Source: Myxocyprinus asiaticus
Lineage: Eukaryota; Chordata; Actinopteri; Cypriniformes; Catostomidae
Length of the DNA: 64,000 bases
Assembly (NCBI RefSeq): GCF_019703515.2
Contig: NC_059351.1
Coordinates: 16,952,001 to 17,016,000 of the forward strand
Reading direction: 5' to 3'
Positions 57,268 to 64,000 of this stretch are shown one piece after another. The first letter of the stretch is position 1. Each line of letters begins with the position of its first letter. Made by a program: the position numbers and the translations under genes. The notes beneath the pieces are model-generated. The model searched no databases. It was not told the DNA's origin and saw nothing but the letters and a program-made list of their open reading frames with translations.

Positions 57268-58407
57268 TAGGGATGGAACAATAAAAAAAATGTCTCTTCC
57301 GATCCGATTTTGGTACCTGAGCTATCAGTATTGGCCGATACCAATTCCGATCTGATGTTGTTGTTTTTTCTTAACGAGTTTAGAACATCATCTATATTTC
57401 ACTGTATGGAACTGATTAGGAGTACTCTTTGTGTAAAGAAACAAAAACCTCTAACAATATATTATTTCATTATAAAATAGGAAGACAAAAAACAATTACA
57501 TAAGAGCATGTGCCAAACTTTATTGTTAACTAGTCTGCAGGATGCAGCAGCAAAAATAACAGTATTTCCAGTGAAAGTCTTCAGTAGAAAAGAAGCCAGT
57601 TCTCTTTACACATTTTAACTTGTATCTGGACTTGTAAATGGTTTCATCTCTCTCTCTCTCTCTCTCTCTCTGTTATTTATTTATTTCATTTTAGTTTTAT
57701 TAGTATATCAATCCACTTTTCAATCACACAGTAATTTTTGGAACCCAATTTGTTTTATTGCAATTTATAATAATAATAATAATAATAATAATAATCATTT
57801 TACTATACTTTGGTAATACATTTCAGTTCTAATTTCTTAAGGCTTTTATTTTGAAAGTCCGGTACTGAGTGCTCCAGGAAGTCTGTGTTTGAGTGTTTGT
57901 TTGTACGCTAATTCACAGTAGTGTAATATGCTTCTCATTCAACATCTGGTAAAATGCTTGTCCGGTGCCGTTCCCAATGCATGTTATAGGCGGACCGAAC
58001 TATTGACCATCTATATCTGAGCTGGAGTTTGTATGGCGCGACCACTGAGCAGTGCAACATGAGCCTCTGCGCATGTTTATGTGTGTGTGTCGGCAGAGCG
58101 GCGCTCGTTCAGTAAATCGTGGTGCCAGAGACTACTTAGCTGTGCATGCTGACTGTATATTTATTATTAAACACAGCATTTTGCAATTCACAAAGTTTTT
58201 GGATGACTGTAAGAACCTGAATAAAATGCACGAGTTATATGGACTACTTTAATGGTGATTTGAAGGTTATTTATGTCATTATTTGAGCTTGACAGTAACG
58301 TCAATGACCAACATGTGGAACTGAATTTGGATCAGGCTCGTCGGACCAATACCCGATCCAGTATCAGAGGCGATACCGATCCAGGTATCGGACTGTTGCC
58401 ATCCCTA
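57268..58407. mobile_element. hAT-like MITE, 1140 bp
   Basis: The left end is TAGGGATGGAACAATA and the right end GACTGTTGCCATCCCTA, an imperfect inverted repeat. The wording of a second inverted motif (GGTATCGGACT near 58390; CCGATCCGATTTTGG near 57300) lies just inside. The flanks are GTTGTTTC and GTTTTTTC, 7 of 8 matching (57260-57267, 58408-58415). It contains a CT run (57648-57672) and an ATA run (57766-57795). No coding capacity. Confidence 0.8.
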
Positions 58408-58415
58408 GTTTTTTC

Positions 58416-59859
58416 TCACCAAAACCTATAGCACATGCCTTCCAAAGACTTAGGAATATGATGCAAAAGTCTCACTGATTATTTTTATGATACTTTTTAG
58501 TCTTTCAGGTTTAAAGTGATGGACTATCCACTACCATTGTATTGAAATGACAGAGAGCCATGTTCAATAAAACATCTACTTTTGTGTTCCACATAAGAAG
58601 AAAAGTGAACTATTCTTTTAAACTGTGATTTAAACACTGAAAAAATTACACACCTCATCTACACTATATGTAATCCAAAACATCATGAACAAATAACACT
58701 ATATTTCCATAACAAATTATAAATAAGGGGACTTGCTGATTAAAAAATGATACCACTGGGTTTTTTAAGGTTTTAATTCCACAAGTATAACTGAGGTGGA
58801 TTCACTTAAGAAGTCAGTTCAGTTCAGTTAAACAGAGCCTGTGATTGCAACAACTTACTAAATGAACCGAGAGTGAACCTGTCACAAATTGACTTTAAAG
58901 ACATCGGTAGCTCGGAGGTAGAGGAGGGGGTCCCAGGGGGAAGAAAGCAGGTAGAACAGAGAGATTGAAAGGCAGAGAAGAAAAAAGAAAAGAAAAGCAG
59001 GCAGAGAAGATTAGATGACTGCATTCCCAAAGCACTTTCTTCCTCTCTGAATTCTCCCATCTCTCTAAGCTCAACAGCCAGTACAGACAAAATCTGAGGC
59101 TGACTGACTGCAAATGTTTTTGTTGTGTTAAGCAAATTAATTGGCCACTGGTCAGCGTAACCATAGTGATAAAACAAGAGGGACTGCCATGATATTGAGC
59201 AGGATGCGCTCCTGAAAAATCATACTTATAACCAATGCACAGTATTAAAATAATCCTTAGACTTTGTTTGCGCGTTACGTCAAATCTGCACCAAGCTTAT
59301 CCACTATTCCAGCCACGTTGAGTCAGGCCCTAAGGAGAAATCCACTTTAGAGAGAATAAAGGGTGTTTTTAAGAGATTTTCTTTCAAATCCCTTTATTTT
59401 CCTCTTTAAACTACTTACTCAATGTAATAGACTGTTTTTCTTTGACAATTATTCTCCCTTTTAGCTCTTTTTTTTTTTTTTTTTTTTTTTTAAGAACAAG
59501 TGTGAAATAACCATTCAGTGCTCTTGGCTGAATAACTTAAGTAGCTTTAAAAAGTATTAATATATTATTATCATGCAGTGAAGACCAGTAATTTAAGTAG
59601 TTGTATGTTTCATTTTAGCTTTCAATTTCTGAATTAAAAACTTCTGTTTTCTTAATATGTATCTTTTTTTTATTGTTTTTTTATTCTATTTCTGGTAAGT
59701 TGTTTCTTTGTTCTTGTTACTGTTTTTTTTTTTTTTTTTTTTTTTTTTGTCTTTAATTATTTTAGCAGACTGATTTCACAGTGAAATTTGAAACAATAGG
59801 TTGACTTTTCTTTAGCTAAAATCGATCTGTGCTTAAGGAAATTCGCCAAAAGCAGTAAG
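58416..59859. other. AT-rich DNA without recognisable gene
   Basis: A foldback MITE arm remnant lies at about 58500-58625 (GTGTTCCACATAAGAAGAAAA). Poly-T runs lie at 59467-59491 and 59724-59749. The 117-residue minus-strand frame at 58824-59177 has no family features. Confidence 0.5.
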
Positions 59860-60722
59860 TACGGATGTCATTTTTCAGACATTTTCATAATCACTCGTCG
59901 TGGAAATTAACGATCAATTAATTGATTAATCGTTAATGTTAATATTGCAAAACGCACGTGGAGGACTCCAAATAATATGTGCATGTTGCTTATTGTTTAA
60001 ATATAATTTATATTAATAAACTTTAAATATTCTTAGTTCAATGTATTTTAATACATTTAGGCTGTGTTTAGTACGATTTGGGAAATTGTTTAATTACTGT
60101 TAATGAATGATTCATTACTGTCTCAAGATATACTTAAGATACATCACTTGTCTACATATTTGAGTTCATTAAAACTTCACGTTGTGGATCATGGGATATT
60201 TCGGATCTTTGGACTTATTTTTTAATTTTTTTTATTATGAATTAAGCCAATCATAACAAGCTGTACATAACATAGGCTACCGCTTCTCTGGTGATGATGA
60301 GATGTCACCTGAATGGGTCTTTGTGCTTTCCCGGCGATCGCTGACGTAATTGTATGTTGGGATGAAACAAGGAGATCAACAGTGCTTGTTTTCATTTTGT
60401 ACTTTAACACACTATCACGGTGTGTGCGGAAAACATTAACGTTCATTTATAGCTAAATGCTCCAACATTGTTTACAATGAGCCCACTTCCTCCCTCATCT
60501 GTGCATCAGTGTTGCTCTTCTTCTATGACATGCACAGAAGACAAGCAGCCCGCAAGCGCCCTCTTGTGGCGGGCGACCGTATAGAGAGCCTTATCGACAT
60601 CTGCTGTCATGATTACTAAATGAATTTGTCTTGAAGTTGATTTATAATAATAATCAATAAGCTTAATCAATAAAATTATTAACAACAATTAATCTAATTT
60701 CGATTAATCATTAACATCCCTT
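59860..60722. mobile_element. hAT-like MITE, 863 bp
   Basis: It is bounded by perfect 8-bp duplications, GCAGTAAG at 59852-59859 and 60723-60730. The ends are imperfect inverted repeats: TACGGATGTC at left, and AACATCCCTT at right, whose complement is AAGGGATGTT. Internal wording (ATTGATTAATCGTTAATG; TTTCGATTAATCATTAACAT) is partly inverted. There is no coding capacity. Confidence 0.8.
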
Positions 60723-60830
60723 GCAGTAAGTGTTGTTTGGTGTATCGGCACTTGTGAGCTCCATTTTCTGGGTGAAATGTCCACAGAGGGGCACCAAAAG
60801 TGAGTTGTTTTCAGATGTACAGGCTGTAAT

Positions 60831-61219
60831 TGTAACGTCTGAGTGGTCTCCCGTCCACCAGAGGGAGCCCTCACCTGAATTCTGAACTGTCACTTCCTGC
60901 TTTCCTGCCACATCAGTTCCTGCCATGTCACTTCATGTTTGCTTTGTATATAAGCCATGCATTCACACTCCCATACTGCAAAGTATTGCCAGTTCACATG
61001 CCTTACCAAGTGTTTATCAAGTGTATTCTTGTTCTGCCTGTTTATTGGATTCATGTTTCTGGATTACCTTTTCTGTCTTGTTGACCTTATTAGACTGTTT
61101 GCCTGTTACCTACCTCTGCCTGTTGTACTGACCACGTTTGAGCTTTCTGATTTGGATTTGTTCATTAAACTCTTCTGCATAATGGATTCTAACCCAACCT
61201 CCTGTCTGAGTTCGTTACA
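60831..61219 (+). repeat. 5' LTR of sushi-like element 2
   Basis: It starts TGTAACGTCTGAG and ends GTTCGTTACA, giving a 6-base inverted terminal match TGTAAC/GTTACA. A TATATAA box lies at 60947-60953, and an ATTAAA-type polyadenylation site lies near 61163. A possible early ATG (61182) lies within the LTR. Confidence 0.78.
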
Positions 61220-61239
61220 GAATACTTTGCCTGATCTGA

Positions 61240-61945
61240 ATCCAGCGGAAGTGTCACAGATTCAAGCAGCCTTTAACTATCAGAGTGAAGTTAAATATTA
61301 GGATTCCAAACACAACTCGCCAGTCTGCGTGCTGCTAACGAACATATGGCTAATTATATTCAATCTCTTCCACAGAACGGAATCGGTAAGATTTGCCCTA
61401 CCAGACAACTTTGATGGTTCAGCTGACAAATGCAAGGGGTTTTTGCGCCAATGTCAGATATATTTCTCCAATCAGCCTAATTTCTTTCATTTGGAAAAGA
61501 CTAAGTGTTCATTTACTATGAGGAAAAGCACTGGATTGGGTGTCAGCTGTCTGGGATACGGACAATCAGGTACAAACCTCATTTGGGTATTTCTCGAAAC
61601 AGATTAAAGAAGTGTTTGAATATCCTGTGAGGGGACAGGATGCTTCTGTACAACTATTACACTCAGCTGCTGAATACGCTGTTCAATTCTGCACACTAGC
61701 CGCTCAAAGCGGATGGAATGATATTTCTTTAAAGTCAGTCTTCTGTGAGGGGCTTAATCACAATTTACAAGCAGAATTGGCATGCAGAGATGAAACCACT
61801 ACCCTATCTCAATATATTAACATGGCTGTCAAGATGGATAATTTAATTCGAAATAATCCCGGTCAAAAATGTCTCAAGCCTCTTCACCACCGATCACATC
61901 AGTCAATCATTCAATCCCAGAACCACAAGAATCCATGCAAATAGG
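61240..61945 (+). pseudogene. Sushi-like gag, broken
   Basis: Gag wording begins after the LTR with [16 protein letters not shown] (about 61237-61290), then [20 protein letters not shown] and [16 protein letters not shown] (about 61380-61495). After a frame change come [40 protein letters not shown] and LKSVFCEGLNHNLQAELACR (61540-61800). It spans three frames. This is the capsid region that would form the particle. Confidence 0.75.
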
Positions 61946-62740
61946 TTATACAAAGTTGTCATCAGAAGAATGCCACCGATGTCAGTGCAAAAGTCTGTGT
62001 TTCTACTGCGGACATTCAGGTCACCAATGTGCTGCATGCCCCAATAAAACCAAGATCTCCAACAAAGAAGTGAGTAAGGGAATTTCTCCATTTCCTTTTA
62101 GACAAAGCTTCAAACTACCACTAACAATAGATTTTAATGGTAGTCCTCACTATGTTTCAGTGTTAGTGAATTCCGGGGCAGCTGTAAATCTGATCCATCA
62201 TGAACTCATCACTGAACTCAATATACCTACCTTACCATGCACACCATCCATTAACATAACAGCCGTCAACAATGAACCCATAGGAACAGGCATTACACAA
62301 CAAACTATACCTCTGACTATACGGATTGGTCTATTCCACACCGAAAGGATTTCATTATATGTAATATCCTCCCCAACAAACCAAATCATCCTGGGCCACC
62401 CATGGTTAACTGTACATAATCCCAACATATCCTGGGCACAAGATGAACTCATTAAGTGGTCAAGTTATTGTCAGCAAAACTGCTTTCAGTCTGAAATCAC
62501 TCTGCCATGTCTCTCCACCAGCATAGAAAGCACTGATGTTCAAGTTCAAACCAAGATTCCAGAAGAATATGCAGAATTTGATGAAGTTTTTAATAAAACC
62601 AAAGCAACCCGACTTCCCCCTCACCATTCTTCAGACTTCATACGCCCTTTCACGTCCCCTGCTGCAGCCGGATTCTTCTTTGTGGAGAAGACCCTGCATC
62701 GACTACCACGGCCTCAATTCAGTGACAGTCAAGTATAGAT
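61869..62740 (+). pseudogene. Sushi-like nucleocapsid knuckle, protease and RT start
   Basis: A 289-residue open frame runs through a CCHC knuckle (CFYCGHSGHQCAAC, about 62000-62040), protease with VLVNSGAAVNLIHHEL (the DSG active site reads NSG) and NQIILGHPWLTVHNP, then the start of [22 protein letters not shown] and [20 protein letters not shown]. The frame then shifts, losing alignment to RT at about 62690. The Asp-to-Asn change would inactivate the protease. Confidence 0.8.
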
Positions 62741-63790
62741 ATCCACTGCCACTAGTTCCTTCTGCCCTAGAACAACTGCGTGAGGCTCGAATTGTCACCA
62801 AATTAGACCTCCGAAGCGCATACAACCTCGTCCGATTCAGAGAAGAATATGAATGGAAAACGGCATTTCTCACCACAAGGGGGCACTATGAATATTAAGT
62901 CATGCCATACAGCCTTGTCAACTCTCCAGCTGTATTCAGTCTTTCATAAACAACATTTTCCGTGACCTTCTAAACCAGTGTGTCATTGCCTACATAGATG
63001 ACATCCTTACAAACCAGAGCACAACACATTCAACATGTCAAGACAGTACTAACTCGGCTACAAGAGAACCAACTGTATGTTAAAGCTGAGAAATGTGAGT
63101 TTCATACCACCAGTACTATGTTCCTAGGATACAATATCAGTCACCAAGGGGTGGAGATGGATATGTCAAAGATCAAGGCAGTAACAGAATGGCCATGTCC
63201 CACAACTATCAAGGAATTACAAAGGTTCCTAGGCTTTGCAAACTTCTACAGACGGTTCATTAGAAACTTCAGTATCACCGCAGCCCCGCTGACTTCCCTT
63301 CTGAAAGGTAAACCCAAGAAGTTGCAATGGACTGACGCACAAACAGCATTCAAAATGCTCAAGACCAAGTTCATGACAGCCCCTATTCTCAAACACCTGG
63401 ACCCTAACCTTCCATTCATTATAGAAGCTGATGCTTCTGACTGTGGAATAGGAGCTGTTCTCTCACAAAGACACGGCACACCAGGCAGAATGTATAAATG
63501 TGCTTTCTTTTCCAGGAAGCTGACCACTGCAGAGCGGAACTATGATGTGGGCAACAAGGAGCTTCTCTCCATCAAAGCTGCATTAGAAGAGTTGCAACAC
63601 TGGCTAGAGGGGGCGGCCCACACATTTCAGGTAATAACAGACCACAAGTATTTAGAATACATTAAGAGTGTGAAATGTCTGAACCCTAGCACGGTGGTCA
63701 TTGTTTTTCACAAGATTTCAGTTCACAGTCACGTACCGACCCGGCAGCAAAAACAGCAAAGCAGATGCCCTCTCCAGGAGGTATGACCCT
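62690..63790 (+). pseudogene. Sushi-like RT and RNase H
   Basis: RT continues in another frame: [20 protein letters not shown], then [20 protein letters not shown] (catalytic Asp). A TAA at 62896-62898 follows GHYEY. The YIDD box (62990-63002) is intact. After a further shift come [15 protein letters not shown] and RNase [39 protein letters not shown] and [15 protein letters not shown]. The frame (62998-63786) is open for 262 residues, with the end of RNase H shifting near 63690. Confidence 0.83.
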
Positions 63791-64000
63791 TCAAACGCCC
63801 CTAGTCATCAAGACTCCATTCTACCACCATCAGTTATCATCGCCCCCATCCGATGGAACATCATGGAAGAGATTCAGCATGAACAACTAACAGACCCAAC
63901 CCCAACAGCATGTCCTCCTACCAAACAATACATACCATGTACTCTCAGACAACGCATCACCCAGTGGGTCCATACGTCTCTCAGCACCGGACACCCAGGT
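63700..64000 (+). pseudogene. RNase H end and integrase start, cut by the window edge
   Basis: In the frame after 63690 the RNase H tail reads [20 protein letters not shown], and a linker leads to [15 protein letters not shown] at the edge, the beginning of the integrase zinc-binding region. The rest is outside the window. Confidence 0.65.

Larger units (their letters stand above)
60831..64000 (+). mobile_element. Sushi-like gypsy element 2, runs off the window
   Basis: This is a plus-strand Ty3/gypsy element: 5' LTR (60831-61219), gag, protease, RT, RNase H and the beginning of integrase at the right edge. The order is ordinary (RT before integrase). The 3' part and LTR lie beyond 64000. 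It is in the same orientation as element 1 but clearly a different subfamily. Several frameshifts and stops make it inactive. Confidence 0.82.

Noticed and set aside
58824..59177. 117-residue minus-strand frame as a small gene
   Set aside because: Low-complexity Phe/Ser-rich run opposite an A/G-rich stretch, with no start context or family feature.

Overview
The window is vertebrate nuclear DNA, almost certainly from a teleost fish. I infer this from the mixture of Sleeping-Beauty-like Tc1 elements, hAT-type MITEs with 8-bp target duplications, tRNA-derived SINEs of a cyprinid/otophysan look, L2-, Rex1- and RTE-type LINEs, sushi-like chromovirus gypsy elements and long TA microsatellites. A cypriniform or other otophysan is my best guess, but no host gene confirms it. 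No intact host protein-coding gene, RNA gene, CRISPR array or bacterial operon is visible. The window is essentially a graveyard of nested transposons separated by AT-rich DNA.

Layout. 1-3180: a minus-strand L2-type LINE split by a hAT-like MITE (184-919). 4887-5110: a 30-bp perfect palindrome beside a tRNA-derived SINE. 5230-9998: a Sleeping-Beauty-like Tc1 element whose left part is replaced by a mosaic (inverted-repeat element with a TATA box, hAT-like fragment with a foldback MITE, LINE 3' end). 10654-13450: a deleted minus-strand Ty3/gypsy element of the Gmr1 type. 14091-14560: a SINE. 15133-15393: an unidentified exon-like open segment. 18500-23362: Tc1 fragments, a small hAT MITE, a solo LTR, a Tc1 copy inside a TA microsatellite, and a hAT-like repeat. 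26222-28974: a hAT-like element with a nearly intact Tc1 copy inside it. 29730-32159: a second Sleeping-Beauty-like copy. 32310-35250: an RTE-type LINE. 36072-37450: a third hAT-like copy with a perfect target duplication, then a Tc1-type MITE. 39415-39690: a degenerate minisatellite. 40297-47129: a hAT-like element split by a complete Gmr1-like LTR retrotransposon (40364-45391). 49640-52320: a Rex1-like LINE. 52687-56673: a sushi-like gypsy split by a SINE. 57268-58407 and 59860-60722: hAT MITEs. 60831-64000: a second sushi-like gypsy running off the right edge.

The most notable item is the 5-kb element at 40364-45391. On its minus strand the order is gag, protease, integrase, reverse transcriptase, RNase H. 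Integrase lies upstream of RT, the copia-like order known in the Gmr1 group of deuterostome Ty3/gypsy elements. The partial copy at 10654-13450 shows the same order. The full copy has paired 346-bp LTRs differing at 5 sites, a primer binding site matching tRNA-Phe, and a TATAT target duplication, yet its reading frame is broken many times.

No genes here act together in a pathway. The coherent story is one of layered insertions that can be ordered by their target-site duplications, and of decay, including repeated loss of the second catalytic aspartate of reverse transcriptases in a pattern that mostly fits CpG deamination.
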